Position numbers and translations under genes: made by a program | Shown: positions 26,296 through 35,553 of the stretch, one piece after another | Numbering within the stretch: position 1 is the stretch's first letter | How the letters are laid out: every line of letters starts with the position of its first letter | Source of the DNA: Parapedobacter tibetensis | GTDB lineage: Bacteria; Bacteroidota; Bacteroidia; Sphingobacteriales; Sphingobacteriaceae | Direction of reading: 5' to 3' | DNA: 64,000 bases | NCBI RefSeq assembly: GCF_024704835.1 | Contig: NZ_JAMXBE010000004.1 | Location: forward strand, 62,001-126,000 | The notes under the pieces: model-generated | What the model was told of the DNA's origin: nothing | Databases searched by the model: none | What the model saw: only the letters and a program-made list of their open reading frames with translations

Positions 26296-27591
26296 ATGAA
26301 AACCAACAAAATTATAGTTAGCCATTATCAATGGATTGTTGTAGGGGTTGTTTTTATTTCCTTCTTTATCTTCAGCGCGTGCAGCAGCCATTCGGAAAAT
26401 GATGGCCATAGCCACGGTAAAAACGAAACGGCATCCAATGACGAAAGCGGGCATGAGGAAAATTCGACCATCGCGACACTTACGGCAGATCAAATGCAAT
26501 CCATCAAGCTATCATTGGGAGAGATTGAGCAAAAGGAGCTAACAGCAACCATCAAGGCCAATGGCAGGTTAAAGGTTCCCAATGCCAATAAGGCCAGCAT
26601 CACTGCACTTTATGGGGGAGTCATCAAAACACTCCGTGTGGATGTAGGTACATCCGTGAAAAAAGGGTCGGTTATCGCCACCATTGTGCATCCACAGTTT
26701 ATCCAGCTTCAAGAAGAATACCTGACCATCAGCAGCAGGATAGTCTTTGCTGAGCAGGAACGGAAACGCCAGCAAGAGCTGAATGAGGGCAATGTAGGGG
26801 CGTTGAAAAACCTCCAAAATGTGGAATCCGAACTCAAGGCACAACGTGCCCGCAAAGCTTCGCTCTTTCAACAGCTCCGCCTGATGGGTATCGATCCGAG
26901 CACCGTTAGTCCCGATAACCTTAAAACCGAACTGGCCATCACCAGTCCGATAAGCGGAACCGTCAGCCGTATCTTTACCAATCTGGGAAGCTATGTGGAT
27001 GTGTCTACGCCAATGGCGGAAATTGTTGAAAACCATCAATTACATTTGGATTTGAATGTCTTTGAGAAGGATTTACCCCTCCTGAAAATTGGGCAAAACA
27101 TCCACTTCATGCTAACCAATATCCCAAGCAAAACGTATGATGCCAGCATATTCGGTATCGGCGCGACATTTGAGGGCAATAGCAAAACCATACCCGTGCA
27201 CTGCTATGTAAATGGTGATAAAAGCGATCTCATTGACGGCATGAACATCACCGCAACCATCAGCCTTGACAAAACATTGTCAACAGCCGTCCCAAACGGA
27301 GCCATCGTGGACGAAGGGGATAACGCTTATATTTTCGTCGTTACGGATAAATCTCCGGAAAATCACCATCATGCAGACGGCCATGACCATGCAGAAGGAG
27401 GGGAGGTAGAGCATGCCGCCGCCAGTGGTTCCATGAATTTCGAGCGAATAGAAGTGGCGAAAGGGGTTTCGGAAATGGGCTACACGGCCATTACACCAGC
27501 CGTTGTAATACCGGAAGGCACAAAAATAGTAACCAAGGGTGCATTTTTCATCAAAGCGGTCTTATCTGGTTCGACGGGGCATTCACATTAA
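26296..27591 (+). CDS. czcB: Efflux RND periplasmic adaptor (CzcB/CusB-like)
   Basis: 431 residues. Lipoprotein signal (FFIFSACSS, Cys about residue 30) followed by a His-rich metal-binding segment (SHSENDGHSHGKNE). The membrane-fusion parts follow: barrel-sandwich (GGVIKTLRVDVGTSVKKGSVIATI), helical hairpin (about 150-200), beta-barrel (LDLNVFEKDLPLLKIGQ). A second His cluster (ENHHHADGHDHAEGG) sits near residue 357. It joins the inner-membrane pump to the outer-membrane channel and may hand over metal. Its stop overlaps the stop of the convergent DUF72 gene in TTAA at 27588-27591. Confidence 0.92.
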   Translation: MKTNKIIVSHYQWIVVGVVFISFFIFSACSSHSENDGHSHGKNETASNDESGHEENSTIATLTADQMQSIKLSLGEIEQKELTATIKANGRLKVPNANKASITALYGGVIKTLRVDVGTSVKKGSVIATIVHPQFIQLQEEYLTISSRIVFAEQERKRQQELNEGNVGALKNLQNVESELKAQRARKASLFQQLRLMGIDPSTVSPDNLKTELAITSPISGTVSRIFTNLGSYVDVSTPMAEIVENHQLHLDLNVFEKDLPLLKIGQNIHFMLTNIPSKTYDASIFGIGATFEGNSKTIPVHCYVNGDKSDLIDGMNITATISLDKTLSTAVPNGAIVDEGDNAYIFVVTDKSPENHHHADGHDHAEGGEVEHAAASGSMNFERIEVAKGVSEMGYTAITPAVVIPEGTKIVTKGAFFIKAVLSGSTGHSH

Positions 27592-28478
27592 GGGGAATTC
27601 TTTGGCGCTTGCAAGTCTACAGGCCCCTTTACTTGCAAGCCCAAATCCCTGTTCAGTTTATCCACGAAATACGTGGATAACAGCGGGGATTCCACTTCGA
27701 TGTTTTGGTGGACGAAAAAGTAAAGCGATTGCAATCCCGCGTCCCGCCATTCCGAGATGCGGGTGATCCAATCGTCCAATCGCTTGTAATCTGTGGGGTG
27801 GTTGGCGCCCACATAACGCACGAAAGCCGAGGGCGTAGTAAGCCGCATGTGCAGCATGTCGCGACGACCAGCAGTATCCACCAGCACATTCGCCACCTGC
27901 TGTTCTTCCAATAGTTGGTAAAGCGATACCCTAACAGATTCGTCCGAAAACCATTCCGAATTCCGAACCTCCACGGCCAATGGTATGGATTTGGCGAATT
28001 TCTTCACGAAAGTAGCCAACCTATCAAAGTCTTTGGGCTTGAAATTGTCGTGTAGTTGGAGGAAACTCACCCCCAATTTTTCTTCGAATAGCGTAATCGC
28101 GTCAGCGAACGCAGTCATTTTCTCATCCACATTCAGCAAACGTCCGTAGTGGCTGATGGATTGAGGCACCTTTGGGAAAAATTTGAAATCAGCGGGGGTT
28201 TTGCTTTTCCAAGTTTCCACCTGCTGCTTGTCTGGCGAATTATAAAAGGTGCCATTCAATTCGATACTGTTAAACTGGGTAGCATAATAAACCAATTCGT
28301 CCTTAGTGCCCCGTGGATAGAACCCCTTGAGGTCTTGCTTGTTCCATTTGGCACAGCCCACAAATACTTCCAAATCCTTACGCATTTTATGCTTGCCCAG
28401 TAAAGCCGTTGTATCTGGGTGAGTAGGAGGTAAAGTGAAATCTATTGCTTCTGGATTGTCTACGCTTCCGAATTTCAT
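27588..28478 (-). CDS. DUF72 family protein
   Basis: 296 residues. The family fold is a TIM barrel of uncertain function. Visible motifs: VFVGCAKWNKQDLKGFYP near the start, YYATQFNSIELNGTFYN, FKFFPKVPQSISHYGRL, AVEVRNSEWF, and the C-terminal YFFVHQNIEVESPLL. An N-terminal extension of about 35 residues precedes the usual start. The ATG at 28478 is used because it follows directly after the upstream intergenic repeat region. No operon partner on this strand. Confidence 0.88.
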   Translation of the reverse strand: MKFGSVDNPEAIDFTLPPTHPDTTALLGKHKMRKDLEVFVGCAKWNKQDLKGFYPRGTKDELVYYATQFNSIELNGTFYNSPDKQQVETWKSKTPADFKFFPKVPQSISHYGRLLNVDEKMTAFADAITLFEEKLGVSFLQLHDNFKPKDFDRLATFVKKFAKSIPLAVEVRNSEWFSDESVRVSLYQLLEEQQVANVLVDTAGRRDMLHMRLTTPSAFVRYVGANHPTDYKRLDDWITRISEWRDAGLQSLYFFVHQNIEVESPLLSTYFVDKLNRDLGLQVKGPVDLQAPKNSP

Positions 28479-28497
28479 AACGAGTTAGTTTATAATT

Positions 28498-28582
28498 GAA
28501 CGCGGATAGCACGGATTAAGCAGATGACCGCAGAGATCGGTTTATCTGTGTAAATCCGTTAAACCAGTGTCATCCGCGTTCC
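28498..28582. repeat. Dispersed palindromic repeat, copy A
   Basis: Begins GAACGCGGATAGCACGGAT and ends CATCCGCGTTC, so the termini are inverted copies of GAACGCGGAT. The interior carries more ACGGATT/AATCCGT pairs. The same family occurs at 41054-41160. Repeats of this GGAACGCGGATGACACGGAT type are widespread in Bacteroidota genomes. It lies 4 bp past the purH stop and may act as its transcript end. Confidence 0.75.
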
Positions 28583-28586
28583 ATAA

Positions 28587-30113
28587 TCAATGCTTAAAAT
28601 GCCTTACGCCGGTAACACCCATCGCTACCTTCTTATTATTGGCCATTTCAACGGATTCCTTATCACGGATGGATCCTCCGGGCTGTGTAATGGCTGTGAT
28701 GCCGGCTTCCGCTGCGATTTCCACACAATCTGGGAATGGGAAAAAGGCATCTGATGCCAAGACGGCCCCACGTAGATCGAAACCAAATGACTTGGCCTTT
28801 TGAATAGCTTGGCGCAGGGCATCTACTCGCGATGTTTGTCCGACACCGCTGGCCGATAGTTGGCCGTCTTTGACCAACACAATGGCGTTCGATTTCGTGT
28901 GTTTGACGATTTTATTTGCAAAAAACAGATCCTCGAACTCTTTTTCGGTGGGCACCATGGTTGTAACAACCTCCATATTGTCCGACCCTTCTATTACCAA
29001 GTCTTTGTCTTGCTCAATGATGCCGTTCAATAACGTCTTGAATTGTTTTTCAGGCAACTTAATAGCTTTTCTCTTCAGTAATATCCTGTTTTTCTTGCTG
29101 GTGAGTATACGAAGTGCAGTTTCGCTGTAGTCCGGTGCGATGAGTACTTCAAAGAAAAGCTTGTTGATTTCAGCGGCAGTTGCGTCGTCTACTTGTCCAT
29201 TGCAAATGAGCACACCCCCAAAAGCGGAAACTGGATCGCAGGCCAACGCATCTTGCCACGCCGAATGCAAATCCGGCCGAGAGGCCACACCACATGCGTT
29301 GGTATGCTTTAGGATGGCAAATGTAGGACTGTCAAACTCATCGATGAGTGCCACGGCAGCATCGATATCTACCAGATTATTGTAGGATAGCTCCTTGCCA
29401 TTCAATTTGTCGAACAATTCATTCAAATTACCATAAAAGATACCTGCCTGATGAGGGTTTTCGCCATACCGGAGTACCTGTGCATGTTGCTCACTTCGTT
29501 TGAATACCTGTAAAGGCTCTTCCCGGTTGAAATAATTAAATATGGCCGAATCATAGTGGGAAGATACGTTGAACGCTCGTTTGGCAAATTCCTTGCGGTG
29601 CTGCAAAAACGTATAACCTTCATTTTCGGCGAGGGTGTCGGCAAGGAGTTTATAGTCTTCTTTGGATGAAATGATGACCACATCATTGTGATTCTTGGCT
29701 GCGGCGCGAATAAGCGCTATGCCCCCGATATCGATTTTCTCGATGATGTCTTGCTCTAATGCTCCCGAAGACACGGTTTCTTCGAAAGGATAAAGGTCTA
29801 CAATGACCAAATCGATTTCGGGTATTTCATACTCCTGTAACTGTACCTTATCTGCTTCTAATGGACGGCGGGATAGAATGCCACCAAAAACCTTTGGATG
29901 TAATGTTTTGACCCTGCCACCCAATATGGACGGGTATCCAGTAAGATCTTCCACCGGAACCACAGCATGGCCAAGTTCGCGGATAAATGTTTCTGTGCCA
30001 CCTGTGGAATAGAAGGTGACCCCATATTTATTTAATAAATGGATTAGTGGGGCAAGGTCGTCTTTGTAGTAGACAGAAACCAATGCATTTTTTATCTTAA
30101 CGGGATGGCTCAT
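28587..30113 (-). CDS. purH: Bifunctional AICAR formyltransferase / IMP cyclohydrolase
   Basis: 508 residues, the usual length. Last two steps of de novo purine synthesis: AICAR to FAICAR to IMP. N-terminal MGS-like cyclohydrolase domain (NALVSVYYKDDLAPLIHLLNKYGVTFYSTGGT, GGRVKTLHPKVFGGIL); C-terminal transformylase with LRYGENPHQAGIFYG, ILKHTNACGVA (catalytic Lys-His), DPVSAFGGVL, SDAFFPFPDCVEIAAEAG and TQPGGSIRD. It lies 70 bp downstream of purN on the same strand. Confidence 0.96.
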   Translation of the reverse strand: MSHPVKIKNALVSVYYKDDLAPLIHLLNKYGVTFYSTGGTETFIRELGHAVVPVEDLTGYPSILGGRVKTLHPKVFGGILSRRPLEADKVQLQEYEIPEIDLVIVDLYPFEETVSSGALEQDIIEKIDIGGIALIRAAAKNHNDVVIISSKEDYKLLADTLAENEGYTFLQHRKEFAKRAFNVSSHYDSAIFNYFNREEPLQVFKRSEQHAQVLRYGENPHQAGIFYGNLNELFDKLNGKELSYNNLVDIDAAVALIDEFDSPTFAILKHTNACGVASRPDLHSAWQDALACDPVSAFGGVLICNGQVDDATAAEINKLFFEVLIAPDYSETALRILTSKKNRILLKRKAIKLPEKQFKTLLNGIIEQDKDLVIEGSDNMEVVTTMVPTEKEFEDLFFANKIVKHTKSNAIVLVKDGQLSASGVGQTSRVDALRQAIQKAKSFGFDLRGAVLASDAFFPFPDCVEIAAEAGITAITQPGGSIRDKESVEMANNKKVAMGVTGVRHFKH

Positions 30114-30183
30114 TCGCTATTTATTTATGAACCGCAAAGGTAATATTTTATGGGTGAGCAACCAACCGCTAAGTCATATCGCA

Positions 30184-30756
30184 TTACATCTTTTTCAGTA
30201 GATTTTCTACGACCTTTGGATAGTGGAGATGCTCGAGTTGTTGCCCCTTGAATTTAACTATTTCTATACTATCTCCGGGCTCAATCCGGAAGCGGGCTTG
30301 ATAAATGACTTCTCCTTCATCAAAGTGCTCATTGACAAAATGGATGGTGATGCCCGATTCTTCCTCCTTGGCATCCAAAATGGCTTGGTGCACACGATCA
30401 CCATACATGCCTTTACCTCCATATGCAGGTAGAAGGGCTGGATGGATGTTGATGATTTTGTTGGGATATTTTTGTAGCAGGTTTTTGGGTACCAACAAAA
30501 TAAAACCGGCCAGGACAATTATGTCTATATTGAGTTTATCTAGTACGTTAACGATTGTATCCGTGTGATAAAATTCGTGTTTATCAAAAACATGTGTAGG
30601 TACTTCGAAATTGTCCGCGCGTTGTAACACATAGGCATCCGGATTATTGCTCAATACAAGCGCCACTTCGGCATGGTCATGGTACTTGAAATATTCCATT
30701 ATCTTTTGGGCGTTTGAGCCAGAGCCTGAAGCAAAAATAGCGATTCGTTTCTTCAC
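30184..30756 (-). CDS. purN: Phosphoribosylglycinamide formyltransferase
   Basis: 190 residues. Transfers the formyl group of 10-formyl-THF to GAR in purine synthesis. N-terminal IAIFASGSGSNAQKIMEYF is the substrate phosphate-binding start. NIHPALLPAYGGKGMYG holds the catalytic Asn-His and loop, and GITIHFVNEHFDEGEVIYQ holds the catalytic Asp. Together with purH downstream it forms a two-gene purine operon read leftward. Confidence 0.95.
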   Translation of the reverse strand: MKKRIAIFASGSGSNAQKIMEYFKYHDHAEVALVLSNNPDAYVLQRADNFEVPTHVFDKHEFYHTDTIVNVLDKLNIDIIVLAGFILLVPKNLLQKYPNKIINIHPALLPAYGGKGMYGDRVHQAILDAKEEESGITIHFVNEHFDEGEVIYQARFRIEPGDSIEIVKFKGQQLEHLHYPKVVENLLKKM

Positions 30757-31131
30757 GTACTTTTCTAATTATCCTGTGTTTCTCTTAGATTGCATCCAAA
30801 CTTAGATAAATTGCGTGATATATGCAATTGTTCAGCATAGGTCTGCGACAAAAATCCGCTTTCGCTCACGTCCGCCAGCCAGCGGATTGCGCCTTAAAAA
30901 TTCATTTCACGCGAAGATGAAAAGGGAGCCACTTCGAAGCTTCGCGACTTTGCGAGAAAGTGAAAAACGTTAGCGCATGCAGAAAAATCAATGAACACCA
31001 GCATCTAATTATATTAAAAATGTGATATTATATTGAATGTTTCGTTGATATAATTTCTTTGTTTTTGTTGTTTTTTTGAAAAAATCGTTAGAAAAATAAG
31101 ATTTTGTTGCGAATATCAATATTTAATTCGT
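30757..31131. other. Intergenic region between divergent purN and asnB
   Basis: No gene seen. It contains inverted pieces: AATCCGCT/AGCGGATT at 30853-30888, and the palindrome CGAAGCTTCG at 30935-30944 amid CTTCGCG and TTTGCG words resembling dispersed Bacteroidota repeats. The right part (31010-31100) is strongly AT-rich, as expected upstream of the asnB promoter. Confidence 0.5.
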
Positions 31132-31140
31132 TACTTTGCG
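31103..31140 (+). promoter_or_regulatory. Probable asnB promoter
   Basis: TTTTG near 31103-31107 and a TACTTTG-like -7 box near 31133-31139, with a spacer a little longer than the consensus. A five-codon ORF (M-T-N-I-stop, 31153-31167) lies between it and the asnB start. Confidence 0.4.
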
Positions 31141-31179
31141 TTGATTATAGCTATGACTAACATTTAATTGTATTAATAT

Positions 31180-32871
31180 ATGTGTGGAATTATTGGTGCT
31201 TTTGACTTGAAGGTAAAGTCAGAAGAATTGCGTCCCCAAGTGTTAAAGATGTCGAAGAAGATTCGTCATCGCGGACCAGATTGGTCAGGGATATATAGTG
31301 CTGGTGGCGCTATCTTGGCGCATGAACGTTTAGCGATTGTTGATCCTAAGTCTGGCCAGCAGCCATTGTATAGTGCAAACGGCAATGTGGTGCTTGCGGT
31401 AAATGGTGAGATTTATAACCACCAACAGTTGCGAAATCAGTTACCTGATTATCAATTTTCCACGCAAAGCGATTGTGAGGTAATATTGGCTTTATACGAG
31501 CAAAAAGGGGCTTCCTTTATCGAAGATCTCAATGGTATCTTTGCTTTTGCCTTGTATGATATTGAACACGACACTTATTTGATTGCCCGTGACCACATGG
31601 GGATCGTCCCGCTCTATATTGGATGGAATGACTTGGGAAGCGTTTTCGTCGCTTCCGAAATGAAGTCGCTCGAAGGATATTGCAGCCGTATCGAGACCTT
31701 TCCTCCCGGGCATTATATGTATAGTAAGGAAAGTGCCAAACCCCAAAAATGGTATTCACGGGATTGGGAACACTATGAAAATGTGGAAGCCCAAGTTTCG
31801 GATATGGCTGTGCTCCGTAAGGGACTGGAAGATGCCGTGCATCGCCAGCTCATGTCTGATGTGCCCTATGGTGTGTTGTTATCCGGTGGATTGGATTCAT
31901 CCGTTATTGCTGCGGTCACCAAGAAATTCGCCTCTCGTCGCGTTGAATCCAACGATCAGGAAAAGGCTTGGTATCCACGCCTGCACTCTTTTGCCGTGGG
32001 ACTGAAAGGTTCACCTGATTTGATAGCCGCCAAGAAGGCAGCCGACCATATCGGCACCATACATCATGAAATTAATTTTACGATCCAAGAGGGGCTAGAT
32101 GCCATCCGCGATGTAATCTATCATTTGGAAACCTATGACGTAACCACCATCCGGGCATCTACGCCGATGTACCTGCTTGCCCGCGTAATCAAATCGATGG
32201 GGATCAAGATGGTGCTTTCTGGTGAGGGCTCAGATGAGCTGTTTGGTGGATACCTGTATTTCCATAAGGCACCCAACGCAAAAGAATTCCATGAGGAGAC
32301 CGTCCGTAAATTGAGCAAATTGCACCTCTACGATTGCTTGCGGGCTAACAAATCGTTGGCTGCGTGGGGTGTGGAGGGACGCGTACCCTTTCTGGATAAG
32401 GAATTTATAGACATCGCCATGCGACTGAACCCGTCCGATAAAATGATTACGGGAGGCCGGATGGAGAAATGGATTGTGCGGAAAGCTTTTGAGGATTATC
32501 TGCCGGAAAGTATTGCTTGGCGGCAAAAAGAACAGTTTTCTGATGGTGTGGGTTATAGCTGGATTGATACATTGAAGGAACAAGCCAAGCAGAAGGTCAG
32601 TGACGAGGCATTGGCCACAGCGGCAACGCGTTTCCCCATCAATCCACCCCAAAACAAAGAGGAATACCTCTATCGATCTATCTTTGCCGAACATTTCCCT
32701 TCGGATGCTGCTTCGTTGACCGTGCCATCGGTCAAATCTGTGGCCTGCAGCACCCCTGAGGCGCTGGCATGGGATGCGTCTTTCCAAAATGTGAACGACC
32801 CATCCGGACGCGCTGTGTCTACCGTGCACAACGAAAGCTACGAGAAAGCGATGGCAATTGTTAATGGTTGA
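31180..32871 (+). CDS. asnB: Asparagine synthase B (glutamine-hydrolysing)
   Basis: 563 residues. Makes asparagine from aspartate with glutamine and ATP. The start is fixed by MCGIIGAFD: Cys2 is the glutaminase nucleophile after Met removal. Class II glutaminase motifs RHRGPDWSGIY, LAHERLAIVDP and AVNGEIYNH follow. The synthetase half has the PP-loop LLSGGLDSSVIAA (about 231-243) and SGEGSDELFGGYLYFH. Single-gene unit between a promoter at about 31.1 kb and a strong terminator at 32894. Confidence 0.96.
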   Translation: MCGIIGAFDLKVKSEELRPQVLKMSKKIRHRGPDWSGIYSAGGAILAHERLAIVDPKSGQQPLYSANGNVVLAVNGEIYNHQQLRNQLPDYQFSTQSDCEVILALYEQKGASFIEDLNGIFAFALYDIEHDTYLIARDHMGIVPLYIGWNDLGSVFVASEMKSLEGYCSRIETFPPGHYMYSKESAKPQKWYSRDWEHYENVEAQVSDMAVLRKGLEDAVHRQLMSDVPYGVLLSGGLDSSVIAAVTKKFASRRVESNDQEKAWYPRLHSFAVGLKGSPDLIAAKKAADHIGTIHHEINFTIQEGLDAIRDVIYHLETYDVTTIRASTPMYLLARVIKSMGIKMVLSGEGSDELFGGYLYFHKAPNAKEFHEETVRKLSKLHLYDCLRANKSLAAWGVEGRVPFLDKEFIDIAMRLNPSDKMITGGRMEKWIVRKAFEDYLPESIAWRQKEQFSDGVGYSWIDTLKEQAKQKVSDEALATAATRFPINPPQNKEEYLYRSIFAEHFPSDAASLTVPSVKSVACSTPEALAWDASFQNVNDPSGRAVSTVHNESYEKAMAIVNG

Positions 32872-32893
32872 TTGTCAATTGTCAGTTTGTAAT

Positions 32894-32930
32894 AAAAAGG
32901 CCGGAAAACGTAACGTTTTCCGGCCTTTTT
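32894..32930. terminator. Bidirectional rho-independent terminator
   Basis: AAAAAGGCCGGAAAACG and CGTTTTCCGGCCTTTTT pair perfectly (17 bp) around TAA. A-run on the left and T-run on the right let it serve asnB and the convergent DUF1080 gene. Confidence 0.95.
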
Positions 32931-32946
32931 AATTAATCATTGATCA

Positions 32947-33684
32947 TTACAAAGGCCTAATCCATATATTCCTGAAACTTACGGGATTTCCATGGTCTTG
33001 CAGGATAATTGGGCCAGCCCCGTGTGCTTTATATTTGGGTATACCGATATATTCGGTTGGACCATCAAGCTCCACATTGTTTTGCACCAATACACCATTG
33101 TGGATAACGGTGACACGCGCCTTGCTGATCAGTATACCATCTGCGTTGAAACGCGGGGCTGTCCAGATGATGTCGTAGGTTTGCCATTCACCGGGAGGCT
33201 TAGTTGCATTGACCAGGGGAATACGTTGTTTGTAGAGGCTTGCCGCCTGGCCATTGGAATAGGTACGGTTGCCATAGCTGTCTAGTACCTGCACTTCATA
33301 TAATCCTTGCATAAATATACCGCTATTCCCACGACCTTGGCCTTTGCCCACGATTTCCGTGGGGCTCTTCCACTCCACATGAAGCTGGTAATCCGTAAAT
33401 TCTTGCTTGGTTTGGATATCGCCTTTCCCTTTTACCACGGTAAAGGCTCCTTCGGCCACTGTCCACTCGGCAGGGGAGGAGCCATCTTTCTTGCTCACCC
33501 ATTGATCAAGCGAAGTGCCATCAAACAATGCGATGGCATCTGACGGGGCTTTGTCGGGGGAAGTGGTTACCGCGCGTGGTTCCGGTTCCCATACTTCGGT
33601 TTCTTCGGGTTTCATTTTGTTTTGCGCTAGGGCTGGAAGTGTCAACAAGACAAGCACTCCAGCAGAAATGGATGATTTATGCAT
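32947..33684 (-). CDS. DUF1080 (3-keto-disaccharide hydrolase-like) secreted protein
   Basis: 245 residues. Signal peptide 1-21 (LLTLPALAQ). The DUF1080 jelly-roll follows: IALFDGTSLDQWVSKKDG, a glycine-rich GKGQGRGNSGIFMQGLYEVQVLDS, KPPGEWQTYDIIWTAPRF, and a C-terminal GPIILQDHGNPVSFRNIWIRPL. DUF1080 members include 3-keto-glucoside hydrolases and are numerous in Bacteroidota. Substrate not known; periplasmic. Confidence 0.9.
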   Translation of the reverse strand: MHKSSISAGVLVLLTLPALAQNKMKPEETEVWEPEPRAVTTSPDKAPSDAIALFDGTSLDQWVSKKDGSSPAEWTVAEGAFTVVKGKGDIQTKQEFTDYQLHVEWKSPTEIVGKGQGRGNSGIFMQGLYEVQVLDSYGNRTYSNGQAASLYKQRIPLVNATKPPGEWQTYDIIWTAPRFNADGILISKARVTVIHNGVLVQNNVELDGPTEYIGIPKYKAHGAGPIILQDHGNPVSFRNIWIRPL

Positions 33685-33703
33685 GTTATATAACTATTAA
33701 TTA

Positions 33704-34876
33704 TCAATTGAATGCGTTGATGCCCGTGATGTCCATGCCGGTAATCAGCAGGTGAATATCATGCGTGCCTTCATAGGTCACCACGGATTCGAGATTCATC
33801 ATGTGCCGCATGATGGGGTATTCTCCAGTGATGCCCATTGCTCCGAGCACTTGCCGGGCTTCTCGTGCCACATGGAGCGCGGTGGCTACGCTGTTGCGTT
33901 TGGCCATTGATATCTGGGCAGGCGAAGCGCGGTCCTCATTCTTGAGCGTAGCCAAACGCCATACCAATAACTGACCTTTGGTAATCTCAGTCAGCATTTC
34001 AGCCAACTTTTTCTGCTGCAACTGGAATCCACCTATTGGTTTTCCAAATTGTTCGCGTTCCTTGGCATAGCGCACCGCAGTGTCGTAACAATCCATAGCG
34101 GCACCGAGTGCACCCCAGGCAATGCCATAGCGAGCTTGGTTGAGGCAGCTGAGCGGGCCGCGCATACCTGCTACTCCTGGCAGGATGTTGGCTTTCGGCA
34201 CTTTTACATTATCGAACACCAACTCGCCGGTGGCAGAGGCCCGCAGGCTCCATTTGTTATGTGTTTCCGGTGTGGAGAATCCTTCCATGCCGCGTTCCAC
34301 AATCAACCCCTGTACGTTGCCCTCGGAATTTTTTGCCCATACAATTGCGATATCGGCAAATGGCGCATTAGATATCCACATCTTGGCTCCGTTAAGCACC
34401 ACATGGTCGCCAGCATCTTTGAAATGAGCAAGCATACCGGTAGGGTTGGAGCCGTGATTGGGCTCCGTAAGCCCAAAGCATCCCATAAGTTCACCACTTG
34501 CCAATTTTGGCAAATACTTTTGCTTTTGCTCATCACTGCCAAAAGCATATATCGGATACATGACCAACGACCCTTGCACAGATGCGGTGGAGCGAATGCC
34601 GGAATCGCCACGTTCAAGTTCCTGCATCATGATACCATAGGCAAGATAATCCAGTCCGGCACCACCATGTTCCTCAGGTATGGTAGGGCCAAACAAGCCA
34701 AGTTGGGCCATCTCAGGCAATAGCTGGCTGGGGAATTCCGCTCGCTGTGCATAATCTTCGATGATGGGCAATAGTTCTTTGTTTACCCATTGACGCACAC
34801 TATCACGGATGAGCCGGTGTTCTTCACTGATGAGTTCATCCAACAGGTAGTAGTCTGGCGCTTGGTATTGGCTCAT
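33704..34876 (-). CDS. Acyl-CoA dehydrogenase, glutaryl-CoA dehydrogenase type
   Basis: 390 residues. FAD enzyme of CoA-ester oxidation. GLTEPNHGSNP and KMWISNAPFADIAIVWAK are the middle-domain motifs; RYGIAWGALGAAMDCYDTAVRYAKEREQFGKPI is typical of the glutaryl-CoA subgroup. The C-terminal TYEGTHDIHLLITGMDITG carries the catalytic Glu. RSTASVQGSLVM matches the glutaryl-CoA substrate loop. A role in lysine/tryptophan degradation is inferred from the family; no pathway partners adjoin it. Confidence 0.88.
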   Translation of the reverse strand: MSQYQAPDYYLLDELISEEHRLIRDSVRQWVNKELLPIIEDYAQRAEFPSQLLPEMAQLGLFGPTIPEEHGGAGLDYLAYGIMMQELERGDSGIRSTASVQGSLVMYPIYAFGSDEQKQKYLPKLASGELMGCFGLTEPNHGSNPTGMLAHFKDAGDHVVLNGAKMWISNAPFADIAIVWAKNSEGNVQGLIVERGMEGFSTPETHNKWSLRASATGELVFDNVKVPKANILPGVAGMRGPLSCLNQARYGIAWGALGAAMDCYDTAVRYAKEREQFGKPIGGFQLQQKKLAEMLTEITKGQLLVWRLATLKNEDRASPAQISMAKRNSVATALHVAREARQVLGAMGITGEYPIMRHMMNLESVVTYEGTHDIHLLITGMDITGINAFN

Positions 34877-34925
34877 ATCTGTTTATTGGTGTTTTATACG
34901 GCAAAAACGCGCACTTATATTCGTG

Positions 34926-34933
34926 TATCTTTG
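34926..34933 (+). promoter_or_regulatory. -7 box, likely for folB
   Basis: TATCTTTG fits TAnnTTTG, in the gap between the leftward acyl-CoA dehydrogenase and the rightward folB, giving a leader of about 110 nt. Confidence 0.4.
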
Positions 34934-35049
34934 TGCACAAGTATACCAATAATATTTGGCAAGGAAAAGAGTAGAGGAGCATATGATTGCACAACTGCGC
35001 TGCGTTAAGTTATGGTCACGAATCAAAAAATATCAGTAGGTTTGCTGAT

Positions 35050-35415
35050 ATGGAGCACATTAGACAACAAGTGGCCCTTACCGATTTGCGTTTTTATGCT
35101 TTTCATGGCTATTATCCGGAGGAACAGGTGCTTGGTAATGAATTTGTGGTGGACATGAAGGTGGAATTTGATCGGGATGGAAGGGGGAGGGACGACCTGA
35201 ACGACACCGTGAATTATGAAACATTACATCACATCGCTATGATGGAGATGAAAATTCCCAGAAAACTTTTGGAAACCGTCGCCGAAACCATGCTAAACCG
35301 TATCCGAAAAGGGTTTCCATTTGTCGATACCATAGAAGTAAAGATTTGCAAAACCCAGCCTCCATTTGGTGGCGACAAGGCTAACGCTTCCATTACACTG
35401 GTATGGAAGCGATAA
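35050..35415 (+). CDS. folB: Dihydroneopterin aldolase
   Basis: 121 residues, normal length. Converts dihydroneopterin to hydroxymethyldihydropterin in folate synthesis. Start at 35050 (MEHIRQQVALTDLRFYAFHGYYPEEQVLGNEF). The open frame reaches back to 34987 but that extension has no family resemblance. FHGYYPEEQ includes the pterin-side region, and ICKTQPPFGGDKANASITL holds the C-terminal KxxPP...A motif. Stands alone here. Confidence 0.92.
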   Translation: MEHIRQQVALTDLRFYAFHGYYPEEQVLGNEFVVDMKVEFDRDGRGRDDLNDTVNYETLHHIAMMEMKIPRKLLETVAETMLNRIRKGFPFVDTIEVKICKTQPPFGGDKANASITLVWKR

Positions 35416-35553
35416 ATGCAAAAACAAGACATTTTGTCTTTAGTTTTTAGGGGATTAATGTCAAAAAGTCATTAAATCTATTTTTCGCCTCGTTGGTATA
35501 TATTTTGAAAAGCACTTACCAAAGATTAATTAAAATCATAGGAGGATTATAAT

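Noticed and set aside
31153..31167. Five-codon ORF M-T-N-I-stop just before asnB, a possible Asn leader peptide
   Set aside because: Only one Asn codon and no terminator or alternative hairpins between it and asnB, so attenuation is not supported.
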